Shown here: piece after piece, positions 53,557 to 62,566 of the stretch
Layout: each line of letters starts with the position of its first letter
How positions within the stretch are numbered: position 1 is the stretch's first letter
Assembly: GCA_018701215.1 (NCBI GenBank)
Contig: JABIWH010000012.1
Location: 1 to 64,000, forward strand
DNA length: 64,000 bases
Direction: 5' to 3'
Origin: Rhodospirillaceae bacterium
GTDB taxonomy: Bacteria > Pseudomonadota > Alphaproteobacteria > GCA-2731375
Program-made: the position numbers and the translations under genes
Notes under the pieces: model-generated
What the model was told of the DNA's origin: nothing
The model's input: only the letters and a program-made list of their open reading frames with translations
Database searches by the model: none

Positions 53557-54741
53557 CTACATGCCCAGAACCAGCTTTGCCATGATATTGCGTTGAATTT
53601 CATTGGAACCCCCCGCGATGGAACGGGCCCGGAAATCCAGATAGTGACCGACCACGGTTAATTCATCCGCCCGGCCAAGGAGTTCGATGTTGCTGTCCCA
53701 TTCCCGCGCCGCCGGCTGATGTGGTGCGGCGTAGTTGCCGATGATCTCTACCGCGCATTCGCTGATTTCCTGCACAAGGGTACCGGCACGGGTTTTCAAC
53801 ATCGAGGATGCCGGGCCGATGCGCCCCGTCGCGCTCATTTCCGCGATGACCCGCTGTTCGGTGATTTCCACGGCTTGAACGGCCGATGCCAGGCCGGCCA
53901 GACGCTGCGCGAAGGTGCCATTGATCATGCCCCGAGCCGCGGCCAATTGTCTTAGGTGCACCATGGCGCCTTGCAGGCGGGCGCCCCAGGCGCGGCCGCC
54001 GCGTTCGAACTCCAGCAGATACTTCGCCACGGTCCAGCCTTCGTTTTCGGCACCGACACAATTTTTTTGCGGCACTCTTACATTATCCAGGAAGACCTGA
54101 TTGACCTCGTGATTGCCGGCCATGGTAATGATCGGCTCCACCGTGATGCCCGGTGTGTCCATATCGATCAGAACAAAGGAAATGCCGGCTTGTGGTTTAC
54201 CGTCGCTCGAAGTGCGGACCAGACAGAACATGCGGCTGGCATATTGCGCATGGGTGGTCCAGATTTTGGTACCGTTGATGATGTAATCGTCGCCGTCCTT
54301 GTCGGCCCGGCATTGCAACGAGGCCAGGTCCGAGCCCGAGCCCGGCTCCGAATATCCCTGACACCAGCTATCCTCGGCCGCCAAGATGCGCGGCAGATAG
54401 TAGGCTTTTTGCGCCTCGTTGCCATGGCCCATGATCGCCGGGGCGACCATTTCCAGACCCATGGGCGCCAGCATCGGCGCATCCGCCAAATGGCATTCGG
54501 TGGCGAAAATATGGCGCTGCATGGGCGTCCAGCCCGTGCCGCCATATTCCACGGGCCAACTGGGCGCGGCCCAGCCCCTGGCATACAGAATCTTTTGCCA
54601 AGCCTGGCTGGCCTCGTGCGGGCTACAGATACCCATGGTGCGCTGTCCGGCCTGGCGCAGTTCCAACGTGAGGTTATCGCTGAGAAAATCCTGAACCTCT
54701 TCGCGAAAGGCCTGATCCTCCGTGCCTGTCTCGAGATGCAT
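53557..54741 (-). CDS. Acyl-CoA dehydrogenase
   Basis: A 394-residue acyl-CoA dehydrogenase. ATG 54741 gives the N-terminus MHLETGTEDQAFREEV, like the paralogues at 47230 and 48499; a start at 54765 is less likely. The flavin segment is CQGYSEPGSGSDLASLQCRA and the C-terminus is SIAGGSNEIQRNIMAKLVLGM. The YEGT Glu is absent, as in the paralogues. It is convergent with the DUF35 gene (8-base gap) and divergent from the aminotransferase gene. Confidence 0.93.
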   Translation of the reverse strand: MHLETGTEDQAFREEVQDFLSDNLTLELRQAGQRTMGICSPHEASQAWQKILYARGWAAPSWPVEYGGTGWTPMQRHIFATECHLADAPMLAPMGLEMVAPAIMGHGNEAQKAYYLPRILAAEDSWCQGYSEPGSGSDLASLQCRADKDGDDYIINGTKIWTTHAQYASRMFCLVRTSSDGKPQAGISFVLIDMDTPGITVEPIITMAGNHEVNQVFLDNVRVPQKNCVGAENEGWTVAKYLLEFERGGRAWGARLQGAMVHLRQLAAARGMINGTFAQRLAGLASAVQAVEITEQRVIAEMSATGRIGPASSMLKTRAGTLVQEISECAVEIIGNYAAPHQPAAREWDSNIELLGRADELTVVGHYLDFRARSIAGGSNEIQRNIMAKLVLGM

Positions 54742-54941
54742 TTTGCCAACTACTCCAATCAACATTTTTCTCAGTGTACGCGCCGTTCGACGTGGGGGTG
54801 GAGAAAAAAATGCCGCATTTTTCCCTATCCGGGCTTTGACTTAAGCGCCCAGAACGCGTGAAATAGCGCAAACGCGCAATCGTAGACGTTGGCTTCGCAC
54901 GGCCCAGAGAAATACCCTGCGCCAGGAAAGGAATTAATCTT

Positions 54942-56348
54942 ATGACGGATCGAGTGACGGATCGCGGCAATTCACCGGAAAGCCGGGACATCGCCCATGT
55001 TTTGCACCCCTATACCAACCTGGCGACCCATGAAATTACCGGTCCGCAAATCGTCACCAAGGGACGCGGTGTCTATGTCACGGACGAAAGCGGCAAGGAA
55101 TATATCGAAGGCCTCGCCGGCCTATGGTGCGCCTCGTTCGGTTTCGCCGAAGAAGAACTCGTCAAAGCGGCTACGGAGCAGCTCCGCACCCTGCCCTATT
55201 ATCACAGCTTTGCGGGCAAGTCGGTGCATCCCGCCATTGACCTGGCGGAGCGGTTGAAGGAAATCGCCCCCGTTGAATTTTCCAAGGTGTTCTTTGCCAA
55301 CTCCGGCTCGGAAGCCAACGATTCCGCCGTCAAGATGGTTTGGTACTTCAACAACGCGCGGGGCACGCCGAAGAAGAAGAAATTCATCTCGCGCCTGCGC
55401 GGCTATCACGGCGTCACCGTAGCCTCGGGCAGCCTGACGGGTCTGCCCTATGCCCAGGCCGATTTCGACCTGCCCCTGGATTTTGTCCGCCACACCATGA
55501 CGCCGGATTATTATCGCGGTGCCGAGGCGGGCGAATCGGAGGAAGATTTCGCCTCCCGCTGTGCCCAGGCGCTGGAAGACATGATCCTAGAAGAGGGTCC
55601 CGAGACCGTGGCCGCCTTCATCGCTGAACCGGTGATGGGCGCCGGCGGCGTGATCGTGCCACCCAAGACATATTTCGAGAAAATCCAGGCGGTCCTGAAG
55701 AAATACGACGTGCTGATGATCGCGGACGAAGTGATCTGCGGCTTCGGCCGTACCGGCAATATGTGGGGTAGTCAGACCTTTGGTATCAAGCCTGACATTC
55801 TGACTTGCGCCAAGGCGCTGTCATCGGCCTATCTGCCGATCTCGGCCGTGATGATCAGCGAGGAGATTTTCCAGGGTCTGCGCGGCAATTCGGAAAAACT
55901 TGGCCTGTTCGGCCACGGCTATACATACTCTGCCCATCCCGCCTGTGCCGCCGTCGCCGTGCGGACCCAGGAATTGATGCAGGAGCGGGATATCATCGGC
56001 CATGTGAAGGCGGTATCGCCGCACTTCCAGAACCGGATCGCCACCCTGGGTGATCATGCCATGGTTGGCCAGGCCCGCGGCGTTGGCCTGATCGGCGCGG
56101 TGGAAATCGTCGCTGATAAGGCAAGCAAGCGTTCCTACGACCCCGCCGCCAAGGTCGGCGCGCTGATCCAGAACGCGGCCCAGGAACATGGCCTGATCAC
56201 CCGCGCCATGCCCGGCGATATTCTGGGTTTCTGCCCGCCTCTGATCATTTCGCCAAGCGAAATCGACGAGATGTTTGACCGCTTTACCAGGGCCCTGGAC
56301 GAGACCGAAATGCAGTTGAAGCAGCAGGGCGCCAGCGCCGCGCAATAA
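54942..56348 (+). CDS. Class III aminotransferase (omega-amino acid type)
   Basis: A 468-residue PLP-dependent aminotransferase. The PLP Lys is in the segment DILTCAKALSSAYLP near residue 291, preceded by DEVICGFGRTGNMWG near 265. FFANSGSEANDSAVKMVWYFN and RGYHGVTVASGSLTG are also canonical. It would transfer amino groups from an omega-amino acid or amine to pyruvate or another 2-oxo acid. ATG 54942 follows AAGGAA. It stands as a single gene. Candidate substrates include beta-alanine, taurine and putrescine, but none can be chosen. Confidence 0.92.
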   Translation: MTDRVTDRGNSPESRDIAHVLHPYTNLATHEITGPQIVTKGRGVYVTDESGKEYIEGLAGLWCASFGFAEEELVKAATEQLRTLPYYHSFAGKSVHPAIDLAERLKEIAPVEFSKVFFANSGSEANDSAVKMVWYFNNARGTPKKKKFISRLRGYHGVTVASGSLTGLPYAQADFDLPLDFVRHTMTPDYYRGAEAGESEEDFASRCAQALEDMILEEGPETVAAFIAEPVMGAGGVIVPPKTYFEKIQAVLKKYDVLMIADEVICGFGRTGNMWGSQTFGIKPDILTCAKALSSAYLPISAVMISEEIFQGLRGNSEKLGLFGHGYTYSAHPACAAVAVRTQELMQERDIIGHVKAVSPHFQNRIATLGDHAMVGQARGVGLIGAVEIVADKASKRSYDPAAKVGALIQNAAQEHGLITRAMPGDILGFCPPLIISPSEIDEMFDRFTRALDETEMQLKQQGASAAQ

Positions 56349-56396
56349 CCCGGCGCCGTATTTCTGGACTAGGGCGCCCAACAGCGGGCTGTCCAA

Positions 56397-56431
56397 TGAA
56401 AACCCGCCGCGTGATTGCTCGCGCGGCGGGG
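56397..56431 (-). terminator. Intrinsic terminator for the Cys-repeat peptide gene
   Basis: Read on the minus strand, CCCGCCGCG and CGCGGCGGG form a nine-base-pair stem around a loop of about ten bases, then a T-run (TTTTC) follows. It lies about 26 bases past the stop at 56457. Confidence 0.7.
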
Positions 56432-56456
56432 TTCAAGGAAGAGCTTCGAAACAGCG

Positions 56457-56714
56457 CTAGTTTTTCTTGGCAGCGCAAGGATTGCAGGGGCTGCAAGCCT
56501 TTTTCGCGGCACAGGGATTGCAGGCGCCACAACCTTTTTTCTTGGCGGCGCAGGGATTACAGGCACCGCAGCCTTTTTTCGCGGCACAGGGATTGCAGGA
56601 TTTCGCCGCCGGCGCGCAAGACGCCAGGGCGCTTGGCAGGGTCGCGGTCGCGGTCATCGCCGCAATGGCGACGGAGCCGAGGACGATTTTTACTCTAGCG
56701 GTCGGGTTTGACAT
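56457..56714 (-). CDS. Secreted Cys-rich repeat protein, unknown function
   Basis: An 85-residue protein with a signal peptide (VKIVLGSVAIAAMTATATLPSALA, cleavage near residue 32). The mature part is almost entirely repeats of CNPCAAKK, four copies, separated by CGA-type linkers. Each unit gives a Cys-x2-Cys plus Lys-Lys, a composition suggesting metal or thiol binding. ATG 56714 follows GGAGG. I do not recognise a family with a known role; similar CNPCAAK repeats occur in other alphaproteobacterial proteins, from memory. Expression is probably monocistronic. Confidence 0.7.
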   Translation of the reverse strand: MSNPTARVKIVLGSVAIAAMTATATLPSALASCAPAAKSCNPCAAKKGCGACNPCAAKKKGCGACNPCAAKKACSPCNPCAAKKN

Positions 56715-56863
56715 TTTATTGGCCTCCAAATCAGATCTCTAAGGTCGGTTTTTTTTCATGACTACGCAGGTGCAATTTGGCTGGTCCCTTGGGACAACGC
56801 CAATCACTTGCGATCACGAGACCTTGAGCGGAGGCCGCGGCTGCCAGAGCGGGTCGAAAATTG

Positions 56864-56962
56864 GAGCAATTTTTGATTAATCAGGGTCGCTTTCGCGACT
56901 TAAGCAATTAATTCAATTGCGCTCTCTTAAAAGTCTGAGCGCTTTCGCTTCCGATGCGCCCT
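56864..56962. repeat. Interspersed palindromic repeat, copy B
   Basis: Begins GAGCAATTTTTGATTAATC, then TCGCTTTCGCGACTTAAG, ATTCAATTGCGCTCTCTTAA, AAGTCTGAGCGC and a GCATCGG-like end. It matches copies A (26221) and C (57257) across about 80 bases with scattered changes. The outer GAGCAATT and CAATTGCGC arms can pair. Confidence 0.75.
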
Positions 56963-57110
56963 AACGGCCGACGCGGGCTTCCAGCATCTGGGCGGAAAGG
57001 CTGATGCCCTTGGCCACGGGGTGCTCGGTTGCGTACAGCGGGCACGTGGCCTGGTTGGTTTCCTGACCCAGCCGCGAAATCATCATGGCAATTTGCTTTA
57101 CCAGTTTCAT
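56961..57110 (-). CDS. Possible small protein of 49 residues
   Basis: ATG 57110 to TAG 56961 reads MKLVKQIAMMISRLGQETNQ, then TCPLYATEHPVAKGISLSA and QMLEARVGR. AGGA lies nine bases before the ATG. GC-rich third positions match the neighbouring genes, unlike the longer overlapping frame 56908-57174. It has one Cys. No family is recognised, so it is a hypothetical small protein. Confidence 0.4.
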   Translation of the reverse strand: MKLVKQIAMMISRLGQETNQATCPLYATEHPVAKGISLSAQMLEARVGR

Positions 57111-57256
57111 GGTCTTGTCCTAGCGATCTAATTGGTGGTTTCGGCTGCGCGGCTGCCGCATCGCCTTTTGTCACGAGGGTGAGATAGGCCTGCTTGGGTG
57201 CCGGGACAATTGCAAAAATTAGAGGCTAGGCATGCGCTGCCCGCATGGCTTTATTT

Positions 57257-57345
57257 GAGCAATTTTTGATTAATTCGGAGTCGCTTTCGCGACTTAGACT
57301 ATTGATTCAATTGCTCTTTTCTTATGAGTTTGAGCATGCTTTAAA
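57257..57345. repeat. Interspersed palindromic repeat, copy C
   Basis: GAGCAATTTTTGATTAATTC, GTCGCTTTCGCGACTTAG, ATTGATTCAATTGCTC and TTATGAGTTTGAGCATGC are the same units as copies A and B. GAGCAATT at the start is the exact complement of AATTGCTC further in, so the first lobe forms a clear hairpin. It ends about 20 bases before the SDR stop codon. Confidence 0.75.
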
Positions 57346-57365
57346 GAAACACTCTCTAAGAAATT

Positions 57366-58133
57366 CTAAAGACCCATGCCGCCATCGGCATGGATGGTTT
57401 GGCCGGTGATATAGGCGGCATCGGGCGAGAGCAGGAATTCAATCAGGGCCGCGATTTCATCAGGCTGGCCCAGGCGCCCCAGGGGAATACGCTCGGCGGC
57501 CCGGCGCCAGCTTTCCGCATTCAAGGCGGCATGCGCGCCTGCCTGTTTCTGGACATAGCCGGGCGCAACACAGTTCACCGTCACGCCATGGGGTGCCAGG
57601 TCCACCGCCAGGGCGCGGGCCAGGGCTTCCAACCCCGCCTTGGCCGCGGCGCTTGCCGGCATCGACACGCCATCAAGTTGAAACCGATGCGCCACAAACG
57701 AAGATACCGCCACCACCCGGCCCACCTCGGCGGCCTGCAACAAAGGCATGGCGGCCCGGCAAAGGCGGTGAAAGCCGCCGGTTATGGCCGCCAGGCTGTG
57801 CGCCAGGGCATCATCTTCCAAACTTGCCAAGGGCGTTTTGTCGGCGAAACCGGCGTTGGCGACCAAACCGTCCAAACGGCCTTCGCTTGCCACCGATGCA
57901 ATCAGGTCCGCGGCAACGCCTGTATCGGCCAGATCACCTAACAATAAATGGCTCCGTCCGCCCTTGGCCTCGACCGCCCTGGCGACCTCTTCGGCACCCG
58001 TCCGGTTGGCACGGGTGTGGATGAACAACGTGATATCCGGTGCGGCCAGACGCCGGCATAAAGCCGCGCCAATCCCGCTGGCCGCGCCGGTCACCAGGAT
58101 TGTACGGTTCCGATTTTCATTTTGTGGGTTCAA
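57366..58133 (-). CDS. Short-chain dehydrogenase/reductase
   Basis: A 255-residue SDR. TGAASGIGAALCRRL at about residues 15-29 is the cofactor site, NAGFADK lies near 92-98, and Ser in VSSFVA is followed by a Ser/Ala-rich stretch; the expected Tyr of Y-x3-K is not clear, since SMPASAAAKAG holds the Lys in AAAK without Tyr. I chose a TTG start at 58133, preceded by GGGAG; ATG 58175 would add 14 residues. It is an isolated gene with unknown substrate. Confidence 0.82.
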   Translation of the reverse strand: MNPQNENRNRTILVTGAASGIGAALCRRLAAPDITLFIHTRANRTGAEEVARAVEAKGGRSHLLLGDLADTGVAADLIASVASEGRLDGLVANAGFADKTPLASLEDDALAHSLAAITGGFHRLCRAAMPLLQAAEVGRVVAVSSFVAHRFQLDGVSMPASAAAKAGLEALARALAVDLAPHGVTVNCVAPGYVQKQAGAHAALNAESWRRAAERIPLGRLGQPDEIAALIEFLLSPDAAYITGQTIHADGGMGL

Positions 58134-58288
58134 TCTGGCAATCTCCCTGCGGCAAGTCGTTGCTAAATGCCGCAATCCGGTGGTGACAGCGGTAACACTC
58201 TTTTTACCGGAATTTTGCTACTTTAGCATTGCCGATGGTGCGCTGAAATACCATCTAGCTTTGCAGCAGTGAAAGTTGAAGACCTACT

Positions 58289-58771
58289 ATGCCGGAGCAA
58301 GACCAAGCCGCCCCGCGACAACGGGGCATGCCGCAAACCATGACCCGCGCCCAGATCTGGGGCCGGCGTGTAATGCTGGCGGTTCTGTCCCTGGTTCTTG
58401 CCATACCCGTGGTCAATATGCGCCGCCTGATGACCGAGGGGATACCGACAGGACTGCAGCATGGCAACATCAACTATGCCTACGTTATCGGCATGTTCTT
58501 TTCGGTGCTGCTGGTTCTGGTCTGGTATTTTGCCTACAAGGGGCGTGGCCAGGCGCGAATCATGTTGGGCATCATATATTTGGTAACCACGTCTGTTACC
58601 GTGGTCGTGCCCCTGACATTGTTGTTCCTGGGCACAACCCTGCCGCCGTCCTGGCCTATCAGCATCAGCCTGGCGGCGGTCTATGGCCTGGCGGGCTGGG
58701 TATTGTTGGTCTCCAGCAACATCAAGGCCTTTCAACTCTACCAGCGGCAAGCGAAAGCCACGTCGCGATAG
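58289..58771 (+). CDS. Hypothetical inner-membrane protein
   Basis: A 160-residue protein with about four hydrophobic segments (near residues 28-44, 64-82, 92-115 and 122-142), probably an integral inner-membrane protein. The N-terminus is polar and Gln/Arg-rich. I recognise no family. It is followed about 125 bases later by the MurU-like gene on the same strand. Start is ATG 58289; another Met is at residue 14. Confidence 0.6.
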   Translation: MPEQDQAAPRQRGMPQTMTRAQIWGRRVMLAVLSLVLAIPVVNMRRLMTEGIPTGLQHGNINYAYVIGMFFSVLLVLVWYFAYKGRGQARIMLGIIYLVTTSVTVVVPLTLLFLGTTLPPSWPISISLAAVYGLAGWVLLVSSNIKAFQLYQRQAKATSR

Positions 58772-58895
58772 GCGGCCACGCGGCAAACACATTGCACAAC
58801 CAAGCAAGCGCCGCCCGCAGGGTCTGCTGGCGCTGGCGCTCGGGCCGCACTATCGTAGTGCTGATTCTGTTGTGCACGTTTTGATCGCATAGACC

Positions 58896-59606
58896 GTGGA
58901 AATGCTGAATACCGCAATGATCCTGGCCGCCGGTCTGGGCAGCCGCATGGGTGCCTTGACCGAGACACGGCCAAAACCGCTGCTTGAAGTCGGTGGCCGC
59001 GCCATCATTGATCGGGTGCTGGACCACTTGGTCGATGCGGGCGTCAGGCGCGCCGTGGTCAATTTGCACCATGGCGCCGCGCTCTTGCGCCAACATCTGA
59101 ACCGCCGCAAAGATCTGACGATCGAATTCTCGGACGAGAGCGATGGCCTGATGAATACCGGCGGCGGCGTGGCCAAGGCGCTGCCGTTGCTTGGCGCGGG
59201 GCCATTCTTTGTCATCAACGGCGATGTCATGTGGCTGAACGGCATGCGCAACACTCTGGCCGCCCTGGCGGCCCGGTTTCAGCCTGAACAAATATCCGCC
59301 TTGCTGTTGATGCAGCCGACGGTCGGCGCCGTCGGCTATGGCGGGGTGGGAGATTTCGGCATGCTGCCCGACGGCCGATTGTACCGCCGCCCGGAAAACG
59401 AGGTCGCGCCGTTTATCCATGCCGGCATCCAGATCCTAGCACCGTCATTGTTCCTGGACTGCCCCAAGGCGCCATTTTCGCTCAACCGGATCTATGATCA
59501 GGCAGCCGGTCAGGGCCGCTTGTACGGTTTGCGGCACGAAGGCCAATGGATGGAGCTAAACCGCCCCGAGGGGCTGGCCGCGGCCGAAAGCGCCCTGGAG
59601 GTCTAG
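58896..59606 (+). CDS. MurU-like sugar-1-phosphate nucleotidyltransferase
   Basis: A 236-residue nucleotidyltransferase. AMILAAGLGSRMGALTETRPKPLLEVGG at about residues 7-34 is the nucleotide-binding signature with the Lys, followed by VINGDVMW near 108-115 with the metal Asp. In alphaproteobacteria the MurNAc-1-phosphate uridylyltransferase MurU (cell-wall recycling) lies upstream of addB, and the AmgK kinase usually precedes it. AmgK is not seen here. The start is GTG 58896 or ATG 58902. The addB start follows four bases after the stop. Confidence 0.85.
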   Translation: MEMLNTAMILAAGLGSRMGALTETRPKPLLEVGGRAIIDRVLDHLVDAGVRRAVVNLHHGAALLRQHLNRRKDLTIEFSDESDGLMNTGGGVAKALPLLGAGPFFVINGDVMWLNGMRNTLAALAARFQPEQISALLLMQPTVGAVGYGGVGDFGMLPDGRLYRRPENEVAPFIHAGIQILAPSLFLDCPKAPFSLNRIYDQAAGQGRLYGLRHEGQWMELNRPEGLAAAESALEV

Positions 59607-59610
59607 GGCA

Positions 59611-62553
59611 ATGGCTGGCGAGGCCCATGTTTTCAACATCGCCGCCGGCGACGGCTTTTCCGACCGCCTGGTCGAGGGCCTGCTGCTGCGTTATGGCGGC
59701 GATCCACTGACCATGAACCGGGTCACTCTGCTGCTGCCGACCCGGCGCGGCATGCGGGCGGTGCGCGATGCTTTTCTGCGCCAGACGGGCGGGCGGGCCA
59801 TGCTGTTGCCACGCATGCAGGCAATCGGCGATGTGGACGAGGAAGAATTGTTGTTTGATCCCGCCTTCGATGCATTGCACGGCGGCGAGCTGTTGGAGCT
59901 GCCGCCGGCGATAACCGGCCTGCGCCGCCAACTTTTGCTGTTGCATCTGATTGCCCGCCACCGCGGCATCGACCCGGCCCAGGCAGCCCCCCTGGCCCGG
60001 GAATTGGCGGATCTGTTGGACCGTTTGCAGACCGAGGATGTGCCCCTATCGGCGCTGGAAGATCTGGTGCCGGACGACCTGGCGGCCCATTGGCAGCAAA
60101 CCTTGGAGTTCCTCAATCTGTTGGCGGCGCCCTGGCGGGCCTTGTTGGCGGCGGAAGGCTGCATGGACCAAAGCGCCCGGCGCAATGTATTGCTGCGGGC
60201 ACAGGCGGAGCGCTGGCGTCTTGCACCGCCGCAAGACCCGGTCATTGTCGCCGGCTCCACCGGTTCCATTCCCGCCACCGCCGCTCTCATCGCCGTGGTG
60301 GCGCATCTGCCCCAGGGCGCGGTGGTGCTACCCGGACTGGATATGTTCTCGAACGAAACGGCCTGGTCGGCGGTGGATCAGAGCCACGCACAATTCGGCC
60401 TGTGCCAATTGCTGCAGCGGATCGGCGTGGATCGGACCGGCGTGCAGCCCTGGCGGGGTGCTGCGGACGAGAGCCCGCGCCACCATTTGCTGCGCGAAGC
60501 CCTGCGCCCGACCGAAACGACGGAGCAATGGCGCCAGCTGCCGGCGCTGGATGCCACTGCCGCCGCCGGTCTGGTGCGCATTGACTGCGCCGACGCCATC
60601 GAAGAAGCCGGGGTGATCGCATTGTCTCTGCGCCGGGCGTTGGAGACAGCGGGGCGTAGCGCGGCCCTGATCACGCCTGACCGTGGCCTGGCTAGGCGGG
60701 TGGCGGTGGAGATGAAACGTTGGGGCGTCGCGGTCGATGATTCCGCCGGCCTGCCTCTGGCCAGCACCCCGGCGGGTTCCTTCCTGCGCCTGACGGCGGA
60801 AATGCTGGGCAGCGCGCTGGACCCGATCGATTTGCTGGCGACATTGAAACACCCCTTGGCCCTGGCTGGGCGCGAGGCCGGCGCCCTGAAGGCCGCAGCG
60901 CGGGATATTGACCGCCATGCCCTGCGCGGGCCGCGCCCGGGCCCGGGCTTTGACGGTTTGGCGGCGGCGATGGCGGCGGCCCGCCATATGACGGACCGGG
61001 CCAGGACATTGCTGGATGATTTGACCCGGCATGGGACAGAAGCATTGTCATTGTCTGGGCGGGAGGCGGTTGATTTAACGGATTTACTGTCGGCCCATGT
61101 TCGCTTCGCAGAATGGCTGGCAACGGACCGGGACGGCCAATGCCATCTCTGGGCCGGTGATGGAGGCGAAGCCGCCATGCGCTTCATCGCCGATCTGCTG
61201 ACCGCCGCCGCTGGCTTGCCGGTAATGGCGGCGGGCGGCTACGCCAGCCTGTTGAACAATTTGATGGTCGGACAGGTGATCCGTCCGGCCTTTGGGCTGC
61301 ATCCACGCCTGCATATCTGGGGCCCCTTGGAAGCGCGCCTGCAACAGGCGGATCTGGTAATTCTGGGCGGCCTGAACGAAGGCACCTGGCCGGCGGGCGC
61401 CGAGGCCGACGCCTGGCTGAGCCGTCCCATGGCCGCCAAGCTGGGCCTGGCCGCGCCGGAGCGGCGGATCGGTCTGGCCGCGCATGATTTTGCCCAGGCT
61501 GCCTGTGGCACTGAGGTCATTCTGACCCGCGCCGCAAAAGTAGATGGTACACCATCGGTGCCCTCGCGCTGGCTGTTGCGGTTGGAGCAGGTGCTGACAG
61601 CCGCCGGATTGACGCTGGCGCGAAAACCGGCGGACGAACTGCGCGCCTGGCAGGAGCAATTGGATGCCGCCCCTGGCCCGCCCCGGCCCATACAAGCGCC
61701 CGAATGCCGCCCGCCACTGGCCGCCCGGCCCCGGCAGATGTCCGTGACCCAGGTGGAAACCTGGATCCGCGACCCTTATGGCGTTTATGCCCGCCGCATA
61801 CTTGGCTTGCGCGCCCTGGACCCCATCGCCGCCGATCCTTCGGCTGCCGACTACGGCAACGCCGTGCACCAGGCACTGGAGATGTTCGCCCGGGAATATC
61901 CCGATGAAATCCCAGCCGACGCCGATGCCGCTCTGCTGAGCATGGGACGCAAGGCCTTTGGCGAAATGCTCAACCGTCCTGGCGTCCGCGCTTTTTGGTG
62001 GCCGCGCTTTCAACGTATCGCAGCCTGGTTCCTGGCCCAAGAGGGCGAACGCCGCCCCGGCATTCTGCCCCTGGCGACCGAGGCCAAGGGCAGCTTGGTA
62101 TTGCCGGGCCCAGCAGGGTCCTTTGAATTGACCGCGATCGCCGACCGCATCGACCGCCTGGCGGACGGCAGCCTGGGCATCATCGACTACAAAACCGGCG
62201 TGGCGCCGCGCGAGAGCGAGCTGCTGCGTGGCGACGCGCCGCAATTGCCGCTTGAAGCCGCCATTGCGCAGTCTGGCGGTTTCAATGATGTGCCCGGCAC
62301 GCCCGTCTCTACCTTGAGCTACTGGCGGGTTTCGGGCGGGCGCCAAGCGGGCGAGATCAGGGATATCAAGGCCGATGGCGGCGATCTGGCGGAGCAGGCC
62401 CGGCAAGGCTTGATCAATCTAATCGCGCATTTCGATGATCCGGAAACCGCCTATCGCTCCCGCCCCCGCCCGGCCATCGCGCCGCGTTTTTCCGACTACG
62501 ACCATCTGGCCCGGATCAAGGAATGGTCCGCCGGCGGCCCCGGCGATTTTTAG
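59611..62553 (+). CDS. addB: Double-strand break repair protein AddB
   Basis: A 980-residue subunit of the AddAB helicase-nuclease, which resects DNA ends for recombination. The N-terminal part (TLLLPTRRGMRAVRDAFLRQ near residues 34-53) has the alphaproteobacterial AddB form. The C-terminal nuclease domain has SVTQVETWIRDPYGVYARRIL near 710-730 and the catalytic stretch GIIDYKTGVAPRESELL near 862-878 with the D-x-K motif. AddA follows after 13 bases. The operon with the MurU-like gene matches many alphaproteobacteria. Confidence 0.93.
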   Translation: MAGEAHVFNIAAGDGFSDRLVEGLLLRYGGDPLTMNRVTLLLPTRRGMRAVRDAFLRQTGGRAMLLPRMQAIGDVDEEELLFDPAFDALHGGELLELPPAITGLRRQLLLLHLIARHRGIDPAQAAPLARELADLLDRLQTEDVPLSALEDLVPDDLAAHWQQTLEFLNLLAAPWRALLAAEGCMDQSARRNVLLRAQAERWRLAPPQDPVIVAGSTGSIPATAALIAVVAHLPQGAVVLPGLDMFSNETAWSAVDQSHAQFGLCQLLQRIGVDRTGVQPWRGAADESPRHHLLREALRPTETTEQWRQLPALDATAAAGLVRIDCADAIEEAGVIALSLRRALETAGRSAALITPDRGLARRVAVEMKRWGVAVDDSAGLPLASTPAGSFLRLTAEMLGSALDPIDLLATLKHPLALAGREAGALKAAARDIDRHALRGPRPGPGFDGLAAAMAAARHMTDRARTLLDDLTRHGTEALSLSGREAVDLTDLLSAHVRFAEWLATDRDGQCHLWAGDGGEAAMRFIADLLTAAAGLPVMAAGGYASLLNNLMVGQVIRPAFGLHPRLHIWGPLEARLQQADLVILGGLNEGTWPAGAEADAWLSRPMAAKLGLAAPERRIGLAAHDFAQAACGTEVILTRAAKVDGTPSVPSRWLLRLEQVLTAAGLTLARKPADELRAWQEQLDAAPGPPRPIQAPECRPPLAARPRQMSVTQVETWIRDPYGVYARRILGLRALDPIAADPSAADYGNAVHQALEMFAREYPDEIPADADAALLSMGRKAFGEMLNRPGVRAFWWPRFQRIAAWFLAQEGERRPGILPLATEAKGSLVLPGPAGSFELTAIADRIDRLADGSLGIIDYKTGVAPRESELLRGDAPQLPLEAAIAQSGGFNDVPGTPVSTLSYWRVSGGRQAGEIRDIKADGGDLAEQARQGLINLIAHFDDPETAYRSRPRPAIAPRFSDYDHLARIKEWSAGGPGDF

Positions 62554-62566
62554 GGCGATTTCTGGT

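Larger units (their letters stand above)
56715..57365. other. Intergenic region with two palindromic repeats and one possible small gene
   Basis: Between the Cys-repeat gene and the SDR gene (about 650 bases) lie repeat copies B and C and a possible 49-residue small protein gene at 56961-57110. The remaining sequence includes a T-run near 56745-56757 and no other gene I can support. Confidence 0.5.

Noticed and set aside
57366..58175. Catalytic Tyr of the SDR missing, hence a pseudogene
   Set aside because: The frame is complete with intact cofactor motif and NAG; the apparent lack of a Tyr-x3-Lys may be a family variant, so I kept it as a gene and noted the doubt.
59691..62406. Several open frames of 100-440 residues opposite addB
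   Set aside because: They are shadow frames from the GC-rich codon pattern of addB; no ribosome binding sites or protein family features.
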